Below, in pieces: positions 35,701-47,929 of a stretch of 64,000 nucleotides of DNA (position 1 is its first letter; each line of letters opens with the position of its first letter). The position numbers were made by a program, and so were the translations under genes. Source of the DNA: Microcebus murinus (Eukaryota; Chordata; Mammalia; Primates; Cheirogaleidae); the NCBI RefSeq assembly GCF_040939455.1, contig NC_134106.1, positions 91,085,001 to 91,149,000 of the forward strand. Reading direction: 5' to 3'. The notes beneath the pieces are model-generated. The model had not been told where the DNA came from. It saw nothing but the letters and a program-made list of their open reading frames with translations, and did no database searches.

Positions 35701-37235
35701 CCTATCTTTTTTCTGACCACAACAGAATAACAGATCCCAAATTTGTTCTTTTCACATACTGCTGGAAAACTGGACAAAATCTATGAAACGATCATTTTTA
35801 GACATCGAGCAATAGGCATCAAAGTTCTGTGAATGCTGAGAGAAGGAAAACTACAAGGTTGTCTAAGTCACCTGGCACATGCTGGACCACAGAGCAAGGA
35901 GGAATAAGACAAGTGTAGCAATGGGACCTCACTGAATTTAAGTTACAGAAATTGAATTCAGAAAGACCAGGGTGCAGAGTTCCAAGAAGGAAAGACCTAA
36001 ATAGAAAAAGAGGTCCAGAAATCCTTAGAGAGATGCTTGCTTGCAGAATGCTAAGACACATAAAAATAGGGTGAACCTCTATGAAAAAAGGCAAAGAGTA
36101 CTGAGGAGCTGTGAGAAAAGTGGTTTCCATAGTCAATTCAGGGCTAAAAATATTTGGATGCTGACCAGCCTCAGTAAAAAGTGCTCACTGATCACTCAGG
36201 ACATTCAAGAAAGATCCCAGAAAGATAACACCTTTTAAGTGACAATAAATAATTCAAAAAGTCTAGTGTAGATTTGCTCTGACAATGATCAAAGGCAAGC
36301 CTAAAAAAAAAAAAAATCACACTGAACTGAAAATAAGTCGCAGTCTACCAGAACAAAACCCAATGTTCATTAAATAAAAACAATAAATTCCAGAAAATTC
36401 ACAATAAAATACCACATCTATAACCCAATCAAAATTACTAGATATGTAAAAAAACAAAAGTAAAAATGCAATGAAGAGAAAATATAGCCAATACAAGCAG
36501 ACAAAGAAATGAAAGAGAACATGGATTAGTAGAAAAAAGTTTTTAAATAGCTATACAGTCTTATAACTATATAATATTATTTAAATGAAGATGAGGAAGA
36601 AATAGAAGATACACCAAAACTAATCAAATAGAACTGCTAGAAATGAAAATACAAAATATATGAAATAAATAATGGGATTCAAGCAGTGGGAAGGGACTAA
36701 TATCAGATCAGATATGGCAGAATAAAATATCAGTGAACTTGAAAATAAATGACAATAAAAATTACATAGAGAGGCCCACAGAGAGAGTTAATAAAAAAAA
36801 ACTAAAAAATAAAATCAAAAGGGCATCAGTTAGTTATGGAATAGTATCAAGCAGTCTAATGTACAATGTAATTGAAGTACCAAAAGGAGAGGTTGTGGAA
36901 TAGGACCTTTAAAAAAAAACCAAATAGCCAAACATTTTTCTAAATGGATAGAATTTTTAAATCTACACTTCTAAGAAACTCAATGAGCCGTAAGTGGCAT
37001 AAATACAAAGAAAATCATACCAAGACATAATAATCAGATTACAGAAAATGATTCACAGAAACAAAATATTATAAGAAGGTAGATACAAGAACTATATTTA
37101 AATAGATACAAATAAAGTCATCTTATAAGAAACTATGCAAGCCAAAATAAATAAATGAATAAAAGATATCTTTACATTGCTGTAAGAAACTTTCAACTTA
37201 GAATTTTGCATTCAGTCTATGTACTGAAAATTAAA
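35700..37235 (+). mobile_element. Old L1/HAL1-like remnant, sense
   Basis: The right half (36,950-37,215) is convincing as an L1-type ORF1 3' region. It reads 'ccgtaagtggcataaatacaaagaaaatcatacca', 'cataataatcagattacagaaaatg', 'cttataagaaactatgcaagccaaaa', and 'ttgctgtaagaaactttcaacttagaattttgcattcagtc'. The left half is A-rich, with a plausible 5' region from about 35,700. Whether it is HAL1 or a true L1M cannot be decided by eye. Confidence 0.55.
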
Positions 37236-37271
37236 ACACACGTATACACACACACACACACACACACACAT
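37236..37271. repeat. (CA)n microsatellite
   Basis: About 30 bases of CA with a 'cgta' interruption near its left edge. Confidence 0.95.
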
Positions 37272-40200
37272 TGGTGAGTAGAATATTGAAGACCTAAAAA
37301 AAGAAGAGCAATAAAAATTTCAGATATAACTCAAATGTACACTGTCAATTGATTTTTGACATAAGTACCAAGTAGAAAAACCAAGTAGGAATGGGAGTCT
37401 TTTCAGTACATGATCCCAGAACAACTGAATGTAGGGAAAAAATAAACCAACAAACCTGACATATAAAGACAAGTGCTAGTTATTTTTTCCTTTTTCCCTG
37501 ACACATACAATTGGTATGATAATATCAGTTCAACTGACCAGTCTAACTTGCATAGTATTAGTCAGGGTGTAGTTAAATGGGAACATCCTGAACTCTAGTT
37601 GTTGTGAGTCAGTGAGGAAAGGAGGTGGTTACTTATGGTATAAATACTGGGAATGCCATTGTAATGCTGCTTTAAAAAAAAATTTTTAGGAAGATGATAT
37701 TGATCTACTTTAAGCTCTGCATGCATGCAAGAAATAAGTTTTTGTATGAGAATGGTTTTCAAGTGCCTTTTGCTCTCTTAGAGTAAACAGAGAAGGCTGA
37801 GAGCCAAGAGAGAAGATATTCACCAAAGAGAACATAGAGGCAGGAAAGAGCCTTTGGAATGGAGAGAGGGCTTTAGAGACACATCATATGGACTTGTCAG
37901 TAAAGCAAACAAGCAACATACTACAGGACCGTTGGAACAAGACACAGTCTTCTCTAGAAATAAATATTCAGGTCTTAAGGATTTTTATGAGCAAATGCAT
38001 AAGGAATACATAAAACTTTTATTGGATAAGTAATGTGCCTGTGTGTATAGGATGTTCCAGGCCACTAGGGGGAAAAAGCCATCATGAAACAGCCTAAGGG
38101 TAAATCTAAGAAAGAATAATGATTTTGTTATTTTTATTATGACATCTGAAACACCACTTTTTCAAACTCTTTTCAACGTGAATGATGTATAATCCTATAG
38201 TGTCTATGAGCCTTACTTTACTCCTTAGTAAAATAAATCCATAGGGTTAAAGGGTCTTTTTAGTTCATTCTTAATTTAATAGTCTCTATAGCATCTCCCC
38301 TTCTGTCTGTAAGAATGGACCATCTTCTTTGGAAAACTTAACCCGATCTCTAAAGCACTTGACATTTAAAGAAATGCTATATCAGTCCCTTTTGTTTAAA
38401 AAAAAATGTTTGTTTAGTATGAAAAAATATTTATAGTCTGTGAGGTGATGACCAAGTGAGGGGAATTTTATAATCTCTCTTACAGAGTGCTTAATGGTTT
38501 TCACGCCCAATATTAAAAGTCCCCTTTGCAAAGTCATCTACCAGATGTTCACGTGACACTGGCTGTCCTGAGAAAAGTGAGGCCTGTGAGCCAGATGCCA
38601 ACCTTCTCTAATTCATTGAGACATAAATCAATTCCAATGAGGATCTTAGACGAGAGAGGAAAGAGTGTTTTTATAGACTGCAGAGAAGTAATAGTTGAGG
38701 AAATAACTTGAAATAGACTAAGGATTATTGGTGGTCCTAGGAGACTTGGAAGTGAAATATGAGTTCCTTGAAACCTCTCCTAGGTCTTTAGTCTTCTTTA
38801 AAGTGCTGTATGATTCACTGGAAATCCCACTCCTTTTTTTACCATAACTATTAACAATACTACTTAGGTTTATTCGGGGACTTTTAGACGGGTATATAAA
38901 CGCTGGCTACTGTTGTTCATATGGGAAAACTGAAGATATCAGACACAACTGAATTGCTTCTTTACTGTCTAGCAATGACATTTTTTTATCAAAAAGGGCA
39001 TTGTTTCTTGAGTTGTACCCCCTTGTGTGTACCAGTGAACCATCCTCTGGAGAAAAATGCCCTGGTTAGAATAGATACCTACGGGACTTCGAGTAGTTTA
39101 CTACAGACACCATCAACAAGTTCTCCCACATCTCTTTCAATTTCTTCTATCCTGGCTTGGTTTCCCCTGACTTGAAATCTGATCAAATCTCCCCACTTTT
39201 GCATGGTGAAGTGATAAGATTTCATTAATAGAATTACCCTTCAGGATTTTATTCTCAAGGAAAATCACACTGTCTCTACTTCTCTTTGATTTTGTGCTGC
39301 AAAATCAGGTTAACAGACTATTTGTTATTATCCTCAAAGGATGAGGTTACAGGAGGACGTCATAAAGAGATGTGGGGAGAGACAGTCCCACCCTGCTATT
39401 TCACTGATGGCCTTGGGACTGCATGTGTGTAACCAGCCACGAGTTTCCAAATAGAAAGACAAAAGCATCATCCGGGGGTCACTGTTCCAGCTGAGCTATG
39501 GGAAAATATCAGAGAAAGTCTAGAAATCAAGGTCAGGGGCAAGAATTGAGGCCAACTCAATTTCTAGGTGTCAAGACAAAGCCACAAAGAATCTAGTCCA
39601 GGAGTATCAGAGTTAGAGTCATGGACGAGAGTCAGCAATTGAATCTGGCAATAGAAAGAAAGAAAAAGTAAGAATCAGGCCTGAAACAGTCAGTCAGCCC
39701 ATCTAGGCAGGGAAGCAAGAGATGAGACTTGGTCTAACTTAATCCAGGAAGAATTCCAGTTGGCAAAGGGATTCCTTTAAAGGGCCAGGCACTTTAGATA
39801 AGCAGCAGGTTGTCTCCCTGATGTGCTGTCTGCTGGCTCACGCTAGGGCTTTCACAGGGCTTGCTTTCGGAGTCACTGTCTTCCCCTCAACTGGGTGTTT
39901 CCCTGACTCATGCCTCAACTGCCAACAGCTTGTGTTAACTGGCCATTTTGCAAAGTAAGTGGACACCACTACAGAGTTGCTTCTTTATCAGCTGATATAA
40001 TTACACGCGTATCTGCAAATGGTCCAACAATTCACATGTGCTTTGTGAATGTCCCTAGCCCAGAGAGTGTTTAAAAAATTTAAAAATTATGGGAACACAG
40101 CACAATTTTCCCATCTTCACTGCTACCTAAAGAATTGCTGGTAATACAGATATCTTCACATGCCTCACAACTGCTTCCAAATGCCTTCAAGGGGTGCTTG

Positions 40201-41125
40201 AGATGTTTTACCGTCTTGGTTTTGTGCTCAGTAGTTACAGGAGACATTCAACAACATTTTTCCTTAGACCAGACTCCTGGACCTCTCATCTCTCACAATG
40301 AAGTAAAACAGGTTTTTTCCTCCTAAGGATTTACAGAGATTTAAGTGAGACTGATCTTTGGTTTCTACCACTTTTTATTCCTAGACCAAAAGTCTCCAGA
40401 CTATGAGCATGATGTGGATTAGGGGTGTATGGGGGTAGATAAGAATCATAAGGTCTCCTATTCTTTATCTGTTAACCTCTTATGTTAGACCCTGCTCTTG
40501 TACTCCAGTTTCCTCTTTCCTTAGGATAAGTTTTTTCTGTGCAAATCTTAGACAGATACCTCCTACATACAGACTTTTAGCAAGACTGGCCACAGGCACC
40601 ATTGAACTCTGAGGCATGTAGAAGAATTGGTGTTCTCAAGTATTGAAATGGACACATGTATCTGAACATTCTTTAAGACTTGGAAAGGCTGAAGCACCAA
40701 GAGATTTGTTTTTAGAATTTACTTAAGAGTCTTTAAATTGCCACATTTCATTCATGGAGTAGGCGGCAATAACAGAATATCTTGAGGCCTCATGGGACAT
40801 GGGTGTTTTTTCTAAGCTATATCTCTCTGTATAAACCAGGAAGGCCTTTAAAAACTTCCTTTACATTGTCATGACATTTTATGTAAAAAGTCATTGGGAA
40901 ATGACAAGCATCACCTTTTTTATTCCATTAAGACTTAGTGCTCATCTTTCTTTTGTTGTATTTTCAGTTTTCATTCATCTATGATCTATCTATTTATTGA
41001 TCATCTATCAATCATCTATCTATCATTTATTTGGGTTGAGAAACCCAAGATTGAATCCCAACACTAATAAAGCAGCATGAGACAAAGGGAGCCATGAGGT
41101 TTTGTACTCCAGCCACGTGCATGTG
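37272..41125. other. Long stretch without recognised elements
   Basis: Nearly 4 kb in which I recognise nothing firm. 38,500-40,600 is somewhat less AT-rich than its surroundings. A degenerate ATCT short tandem repeat lies at about 40,978-41,030. The open frames (61-84 residues) have no domain signal or splice context. Any single-copy functional sequence in the window could be here, but I cannot point to it. Confidence 0.4.
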
Positions 41126-41129
41126 TTGG

Positions 41130-41335
41130 TTGAATATAATATTCTCTGACATGGATATTACCATCCTCATTTTGCCATGATAAAACCAAAGTTCAGAGAG
41201 GTTAAGCAACTTGTCCAAGGCGACACAGCTATCGGGAGGCAGAGGCAGATTTTGAAGCCAGGTTTGTCTCCAAAGCTAGTTCCCTCTCTGCTATTCACAC
41301 TCCAACTGAATTCTCTGAGCCTCCCTACTCCTTTC
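41130..41335 (-). mobile_element. MIR SINE, antisense
   Basis: 'attaccatcctcattttgccatgataaaaccaaagttcagagaggttaagcaacttgtccaaggcgacacagct' is a well-preserved antisense MIR core, followed by 'gaagccaggtttgtctcc'. The 147-residue open frame 41,177-41,620 overlaps it and is not a gene. Confidence 0.85.
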
Positions 41336-41828
41336 CTTGGTGCCAAGAATGATAACCTCATGGGATGGCTGTGTGAATTAATTAAGAAATGTGAATGTGC
41401 CTGGCACAAAGGTTTAGGTACATTAGGGCCCAAAATACTATTTTTACTTGAATTCATCCCATTGTTTTTCAAGTTTCCCATTTCTTTTCATTGGAAATCA
41501 ATCCATCAGAATCTGCAGGGAGTTAGTCTTCTAAAAAGTCTTAGTATATTATGGTGCAAGAGAAAGGAATTCTTCTTTCTTAGAGCTCTCAGAGAGATGC
41601 TCAAGGCAATAAGAAAATGAGGCAGGATTCTGAAGGAAGAACTCAGAAGAGGGGTTTGCAAATGAGACTGGAAAATAGGGATCAAATTAGAAGGGAAACC
41701 AGGAGATGAAATATTACACAAAACAAGGAAGAAAATACTTTGAAAAAGATCTTAAGTCATTCAGAGTAGTATGTCACAGTATGTCATAGACAATTATAAT
41801 AGCTAAGCTTATATGAATTATTTTCTAT

Positions 41829-41838
41829 CATATATATG

Positions 41839-41889
<51 letters not shown>

Positions 41890-41936
41890 GCACTATTGTG
41901 TGATTGAGATACACACACACACACACACAAACACAT
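41829..41936. repeat. Paired (TA)n and (CA)n microsatellites
   Basis: About 55 bases of TA (41,830-41,885), a 25-base spacer, then about 24 bases of CA (41,911-41,934). Confidence 0.95.
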
Positions 41937-42040
41937 AATCACATTGTTCATAACAATGCACAAAGTGGATACTATTGTTACTACCATTTTACAGAATAGG
42001 GAGCTAAAGATTAGAAAGGGTGACACCCAAAGTCACTGTA

Positions 42041-42570
42041 TCAATTTTCTATGCTGTGTAAAAATATTACTAAAAATCCAGCAACTCAAACAAAACACAC
42101 AGTTGTGATCTCACAGATTTTGTGGGTTAGGAGTTCAGTCACAGCTTAGCTGGGTCCTCTGCTTGGAGCATCACCACATTGTGATCAAACTTTAGGCAGG
42201 GCTGTCTTCTCATCTGGAAGCTCAAGTGACAAAGGCAGCTTCCAAGTTCTCTCAGTTCCTTGGTGGCTGTTGGTAGCAGACTGCCTGCAGTTCCCAGGGG
42301 CCATCTGCAGATCCTTGCCTTGTGGGCTTCCTCAACATGGCCATTTGTCAAAGCTGGTAGAAGAATCTCTAGAGTGTGTCTGCCAGCAAGACAGAGTCTT
42401 ATATAATGTACAACAATCATGGGTGTGACAACTCATAACCTCTGCCATATTTCATTGGCTAGAAACAAGTCACAGGTTCTACCCACACTCAAAAAGAGAA
42501 GATTACACAAGGGCATGAATATCAGAAGGCAGGAGTCATTGGTGGTGGCTTGAAAGTCTGTCTACCACAG
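42041..42570 (-). mobile_element. MaLR-like ancient LTR, antisense
   Basis: The left edge 'caattttctatgctgtgtaaaaatatt' and right edge 'ggtggcttgaaagtctgtctaccaca' bracket a typical order. Landmarks are 'tgatctcacagattttgtgggttaggagttcagtcacagcttagctgggtcctctgc', 'ggcagggctgtcttctcatctgg', 'tgccttgtgggc', 'catttcattggctagaaacaagtcacaggttctacccacactcaa' and 'attacacaagggcatgaata'. Full length by appearance. The precise family name is not recalled. Confidence 0.65.
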
Positions 42571-42880
42571 CCACCCAGCTATTGTATAGCAAGCAATTTG
42601 ATTCTAGGGACTTCTCTTAAGCATTTTTCCACTGAGTTTGGCAACATGGATATCAATCGACGCTCAAGAGAGAGCAATATTACTGAAGTTATGAGTGGAA
42701 ACTCTACTTCTGGAACAACAGGCATGTTTCATTCATTCCTAAATCCTTGCCTCTTTTATTCCTTCCTTTGTTATTTTTTCATTCTGTTTTCACTTCTCTT
42801 CCTTCTTCCTTTTATTTTTCCTTTTCTTCCTTCCTCTGGTCCTCTTCCCTCATCTCTCTCTTAAATAATCAATTGCTGAT
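42571..42880. repeat. Unique DNA followed by a pyrimidine-rich (TTCC/TTTC) tract
   Basis: 42,745-42,862 is almost entirely C and T in irregular TTCC/TTTC/CTCT words. The 104- and 72-residue frames across it are Phe/Ser/Leu-rich artefacts of the tract. Confidence 0.8.
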
Positions 42881-42884
42881 ATTA

Positions 42885-43010
42885 TATCCAATCATAAATC
42901 TCATTTACTCAAAGAATGTTTACTTGTACCAGGTACTAAGCCAGGTGCTTTGGATACAGTTCTGAATTAGAAGCATGTTTTCTGGCTCCCTGGAGCTTAC
43001 CATCTGCCCA
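42885..43010. mobile_element. L2-like fragment
   Basis: 'actcaaagaatgtttacttgtaccaggtactaagccaggtgctttggatacag' with 'ctccctggagcttacc' is an L2-like terminal region. Confidence 0.6.
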
Positions 43011-44385
43011 AGACTCAGAGACAAAATTCCTATCTTGAAAGTTATTAGATTGACCCTCAGCAAAGTTATATAGTAGGCACAATTCATCTCCCTTGTCACC
43101 CAGCCCTTCTTTTGTGGGTTCTTCCAGCAAAGCAAGTGAAGTATATCTGGCAGCCCATGGGGACTGTGGAGTCAAGCTGACCTGTTTGTAAAACGGCTGG
43201 TAACTAGAGCACATTCATCAAACTTGCTGATGAAAATCTTAACATTTCAGAAAGTGTGGTGAATTCAAAAAGGCAATGTATAAAGGCACTGACTATAAGA
43301 CCTACTTGCCCCCAACAATATGTTCTAATTGAGAAAATGATGACTTCTACCTTACATAAAGTGTTTGTAGAATGATCTCTAAAAGGTAAATATTTTGTTC
43401 TCTCACCTATGTACTTTTACCAAAAATGAACAAACAAATAACAAAGAAGCCTGTAAACCAAATAAATTTAATTTTATATTTGTTCTGTTTTATCCTTGAA
43501 GTTATCAATAGAATCAATAAAAACAGGTAAAAATTGGTAAACATTTTAAATTATTTTACAAAAAAAGAATCAATAAATGAATGAAAGAATAATAAAATCA
43601 ATCAATAACAGAGAAGTGAACGAATCAATTACCTACCTACTAAGAAGCTCATGTGGGCCAAAGATGATAAAAATCATTTCTGAAAAGTCATGTTTCTTTC
43701 ATAGTTTCCCATTCTGCTCTCTTCCATTTAAACTATCCATGGCAAAATGTGAAGGGGCAGATGTAGAAGTCTTACTGAACCACAATGGTGAGAGTTTTGT
43801 AGGGTAGTATTAGGTTCAGGAATTTACCCAGTCTGGCAGAGGCAATTTAGCTGAGGAAGAAATTCCCTGGGTTTCAGACAATCTTCAGCTAAGACGGTAT
43901 TTGCTAAAGGATAAAGGAAACTTGATGCAAGGCCAAGTGTCTACCAGCCAAGGAGAAGCAGGGGTGTGAGCCTTCAGTGGGTAAGAGCCAAAAGAATGCC
44001 TTGTAAGTGAGGGCTGCTACCACTAGGGTTCTATCTAAATGCTGGAGACATTGCACACTGTCTTCTTCAAACCCCAGCAGTGCGTCTCTCAGGAACAAGG
44101 CCAAAGACCTTCACAGGAAGTCTCTGGAACCTGCTGGCTTTCAATAGTCAGAAGAATATTGATCTAGAAAGCACAACACAACTTATATACTGTTTACTCT
44201 GAGTATATAACATCCCCAGGATAATCACATTAATAATTCTATATCCAAAATTGTGAACATTGACAGTAAATGTGATAAAGGATGACTTGAATAGCCCTAT
44301 TTTAGTTCAGAACAGGTTTTGCTGCCAAAGGAGCTTTTGCTCCGAACTTATGCAAAAAAATATCTGAAGATATCAGGCCATTTTA
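43011..44385. other. No recognised element
   Basis: Mixed sequence. 43,430-43,660 is A-rich. 43,820-44,130 is less AT-rich with a 66-residue minus-strand frame of no recognisable type. Confidence 0.4.
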
Positions 44386-44389
44386 TATT

Positions 44390-44540
44390 TCAGAATTGTA
44401 GAAAAGAGACTGTGAATGTAAATTTGTATAACCATGCTACAGACAAAGAAACTGAGACCCACAGAAGTAAAATGACTTGCCAGCATTTATGGAGCTGAGG
44501 AGAGGGGCATCCAGGATGCGGAAATCAGTGTGATTTTCAA
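44390..44540 (-). mobile_element. MIR fragment, antisense
   Basis: 'ccatgctacagacaaagaaactgagacccacagaagtaaaatgacttgccagcatttatggagctgagg' is antisense MIR. Confidence 0.6.
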
Positions 44541-44756
44541 AGCTCCTAGAAGTTTGAGACTCATGGGAGAATCTCAGGCTTTCCTGGTCCAGAGCCTGTA
44601 AAAAATTTCCTTTCCGTTTACTTTATAATGAGACTGTGGACACAAGGCCTGTCGGTGACGCAGGCTTTGCCCAATTTTTGAGGCTTCCAAGATATCAAAT
44701 GAAGAAATATCAATACTGAATTGTGAACACTATATATTTTCCAGATTTTTTCATTC

Positions 44757-44799
<43 letters not shown>

Positions 44800-45189
44800 G
44801 ACCTTCATTTGGAGATAACATTTTTAAAAATCTGAAATTAAGACCTTTTATAAACATACACTGGTCAAATGATTCACTCAGTCCTATTTGCATAACTCCA
44901 GTCCTGGAGAAATGTCAGTGGGACTCATCTCATCTTCAGAGCCTTGGGATCAAGGGCAGTGAGGGAGTGAGGACAGTGAGAAAGGGCAGTGAGAAAGTGT
45001 CGTGTGAATAATAAAACATGTTACGCACATGCACAATCACCATTATTAATAAACAACTCTAATTTCTGCCATATACCACATCAGCTGTAAGACCTCTCAA
45101 TTAGAATAGAGTTGCTGCCTTTTTCTTGAGGCTATAAGCTATGATAAGTTATGTATGGGAATAGCTAATACTGTCAACTCAGCAGTGTT
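44541..45189. other. Unrecognised DNA containing a microsatellite
   Basis: Nothing recognised apart from the (CA)n tract at 44,759-44,798 listed separately. Confidence 0.4.
44759..44798. repeat. (CA)n microsatellite
   Basis: About 39 bases of perfect CA, the longest pure CA run in the window. Confidence 0.97.
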
Positions 45190-46375
45190 CCTTTTTAACA
45201 GCTTTACTGAGGTATGCCTGATGTACAAGCAACTTTACATGTATGTATGTGTGAAATTTGATGAATTTGGATATATGCATACACTTGTGAAACCATCACC
45301 ACAATCACAGTAATAAGCATATTCATTATCTCCAAAAGTTTCCTCTTAACAATTTAGGTTGCACAATACTGTGCTGTTAACTATAGGCACGATATCGTAC
45401 AGCACATCTCTAGAACTTACTCATCTTCCACAACTGAAATTTTATATTCACTGAACAGCTCTCCTTTTCCTCCTCCACTCCAGCCTCTGGAAAGTACCAC
45501 TCTACTCTCTGCTTCTATGACTTTCATCATTTTAGACACTCACATATTAGAATCATACGGTATTTGTCCTTCCGTAACTGGCTTATTTCACTTAGTATAA
45601 TGTCCTCCAGCTTCATCTAAGTTGTTGGCATTAGCAGGATTTTCTTTTTGTTAATGCTGAATAATATTGCATTGTATATACTATACTTTCTTTATCCATT
45701 CACCCATCAATGGACATTTAAATTGTCTTCATATCTCAGCTGTTGTGAATAATGCTGCAATGAACATGGTTGTGGTAATATGTCTTTGATATTGTGATTT
45801 CAATTCTTAAGTTTTTGAGGAAATTTCATACTGTTTTCCACAGTGGCTGCACCATTTTACATTTCCATCAACAGTATGCAAGTGTTGTAATTTATGTGCA
45901 TCCTTGTCAATACTCGTTGGGTGTGTATTTTGATAGTGGCCATCCTAACAGATGTGTGGAGTAATATTTCACTGTGCTTTTGACTTGCATTTCTCTGATG
46001 ATTAGTGATGTTGAGAATCTTTTACTATACCTATTGTCCATATGTATGTTTCTTTTTGGAGAAATGTGTTTTCATTTCTCACAGTCCAAAATAATCACTT
46101 ATATTCTCTATCTCAACATCCATTAAAGTAAACCAGCAGCTCCATTCAAGTCTTTTGCCTATTTTTAATTGGGCTATTTACTTTTTGCTATTGAGTTATA
46201 TATATTCTTTATGCATTTTAGATATAAAGTCCTTATCAGATATACAATTCAAAAATATTTTCTCCTATCCCATAGGTTGTCTTTTCATTATGTTAATTAT
46301 TTCCCTTGCCATACAGAACCTTGTTACTTCTTTATCCATATATTAATTAGATCTTGCAGATAACTGTTGGCACAT
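45190..46375 (-). mobile_element. Old L1 3' end (3'UTR plus ORF2 C-terminus), antisense
   Basis: The left edge 'taacagctttactgaggtatgcctga' through 'gtgaaaccatcaccacaatcacagtaataagcatattcattatc' is an old L1M-type 3'UTR read antisense. It is followed by antisense ORF2 C-terminal landmarks: 'gcttatttcacttagtataatgtcctcc', 'ttctttatccattcacccatcaatggac', 'gttgtgaataatgctgcaatgaacatg' and 'cctttttaattgggctattt'. 5' truncated. Much older than the L1s at 23 kb and 62 kb. Confidence 0.85.
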
Positions 46376-46574
46376 AATATATATTCTTTCATTTAAGAGA
46401 AAACAATGCCTATTCTTTTTAATACAGTGGTTAGTGCATATCACTAACATTCCCTACCTTCTTTATACCACCAAGTTCTCAGTATTTTAGGTATTCCTTA
46501 TTATAACCATGATGGCCATAGGGACAGGGGCACCCACTTATTCCATGCATATTATAATTGCACACACATAACCT

Positions 46575-46975
46575 ACTGAAACTCATTTATTCAACAATTA
46601 ATGAATACCTACTGTCTTTGGCACTGTGACAGGCACTGAGAATACTGAGGCTAACTAGAAAATCTCCTGACATCATGGAAATTTCAGTCCAGTATAAGAG
46701 GCAGATAATGACCAAGAAGTTGCTAAATATGTATTTAGTTTACAATTGTGTAAGTGCTTTTAAAAAAACCCAAAAAACAATGCTCTCTGAGAGCATGAAA
46801 AAGGAGGACAGGATGAAAGCTGGTTCAGGGAATGACTTAATCTGTGGCTTAACAATATGTCAGAGATACCCAGTGGATCCATGAGGCTAATCTGAAGTGA
46901 GGCTATACAGGGAGGCAGAGACTAGATCCTACATGACCATGACCTTGCAGGCTGTTTAATGGCACAGTGGTGGGG
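46575..46975. mobile_element. L2-like fragment
   Basis: 'actcatttattcaacaattaatgaatacctactg', 'ggcactgtgacaggcactgagaata' and 'gaggctatacagggaggcagagactagatcctacatgaccatgaccttgcaggc' follow the L2-like order. Confidence 0.55.
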
Positions 46976-47173
46976 GGCCACCAGAGAGACTCTCCATCCT
47001 GACATATCATGGCAAGGACTGAAATATACAATGCAACAAAAATGCTAAAAAATAGTGTCAGCTATTACCATTAGTCCTCCAAAGATGATTTAGCTGCCAT
47101 AGTAGACAATGTGGTTGGCTTGTGGTGTAGAAAAAACAGCTAAGTTTAGCCTGTGATGTGGTAAATTGGTTTT

Positions 47174-47275
47174 GGATCATAATCCCAAAAGACACAATCC
47201 CGAGTACCATGAGCCTGAATGTTGAAATCTCAAAAGATCAAAATCCCTAACATTTGAAATCCTCAAAATCACAAT
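47174..47275 (+). repeat. Left terminal inverted repeat of the MULE
   Basis: Starts GGATCATAATCCC. It contains an irregular sub-repeat of AATCCC/AAATCCC words at about 47,180, 47,197, 47,240 and 47,256, alternating with CACAATC and GATCAAAATCCC. The minus strand of 55,880-55,956 aligns with it in the same order, apart from a gap of about 16 bases in the right copy. Confidence 0.8.
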
Positions 47276-47429
47276 CACAACCACAAGATTGCATCATGCT
47301 AGGTGAAACTATCACCTTGTTATTGTTATTATTGCTATTATCTTTATGTGGAAATTAAGTATGGTTTAAGGACATGAATTGAGAATTGAGTCTGGTTAAG
47401 GATATGCTTATAGGTGCCAAGTTGACAAG

Positions 47430-47750
47430 GGGAGGATTTGTGGGTTTAATTTTAGGTGTCAGCTTGAATGGATTAAGGGAAACCTAGAAACCCTAGTAAA
47501 GCATTATTTTGGATGTGTCTGTGAGGGTGTTTCCAGAGGAGATTAGTGTGTGAGTCTGAGTGGATTAGGTGGGGAGGATCTGCCCTCAATATTGGCAGGC
47601 ACCATCCAATTGGCTGGGGGCCTGGAGAGAACAAATACAGAAGGTGAACTGATCTCTCTCTGAGAGATGGGATGGACTTTTCTTCTGGTGCCCTCAGAAC
47701 ACCAGGCTCACTGGCCTTTGGACTCCACGCTTGCCTTCAAAAAGCACCCT
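47430..47750 (+). mobile_element. MLT2-like ERVL LTR segment inside the MULE
   Basis: The order matches an MLT2-type LTR as I remember it: 'ggatttgtgggtttaattttaggtgtcagcttgaatggattaagggaaacctag', 'aaagcattattttggatgtgtctgtgagggtgtttccagaggagatt', 'gatctgccctcaatattggcaggcaccatccaattggctgggggcctgg' and 'ctggcctttggactcca'. Neither LTR edge is obviously complete. It lies between the left terminal repeat and the transposase, so it was either carried by the element or inserted into it. Confidence 0.7.
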
Positions 47751-47929
47751 TTGTCAGAGAATAAAAAAGAATTCAACAAGCTCAGCGACCTGCTGAACCA
47801 AAGACACTCGCTGATATAGAGGTTCCTCCAATGTTACAAAACACACTAAACTGTGAACTATCTTGATCAGGGATTTGATTATCACAGAATACAGATGGTA
47901 AATATATTTACCACTAAATCTAACATAGA

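Noticed and set aside
41177..41620. 147-codon plus-strand open frame
   Set aside because: Its first part is an antisense MIR, and the rest has no domain or splice context.
42745..42965. Phe/Ser-rich frames that look like membrane segments
   Set aside because: They are artefacts of a pyrimidine-rich tract.
47165..47173. A 9-base target duplication for the MULE
   Set aside because: The flanks 'attggtttt' and 'actccctgg' do not match, so no duplication can be claimed.
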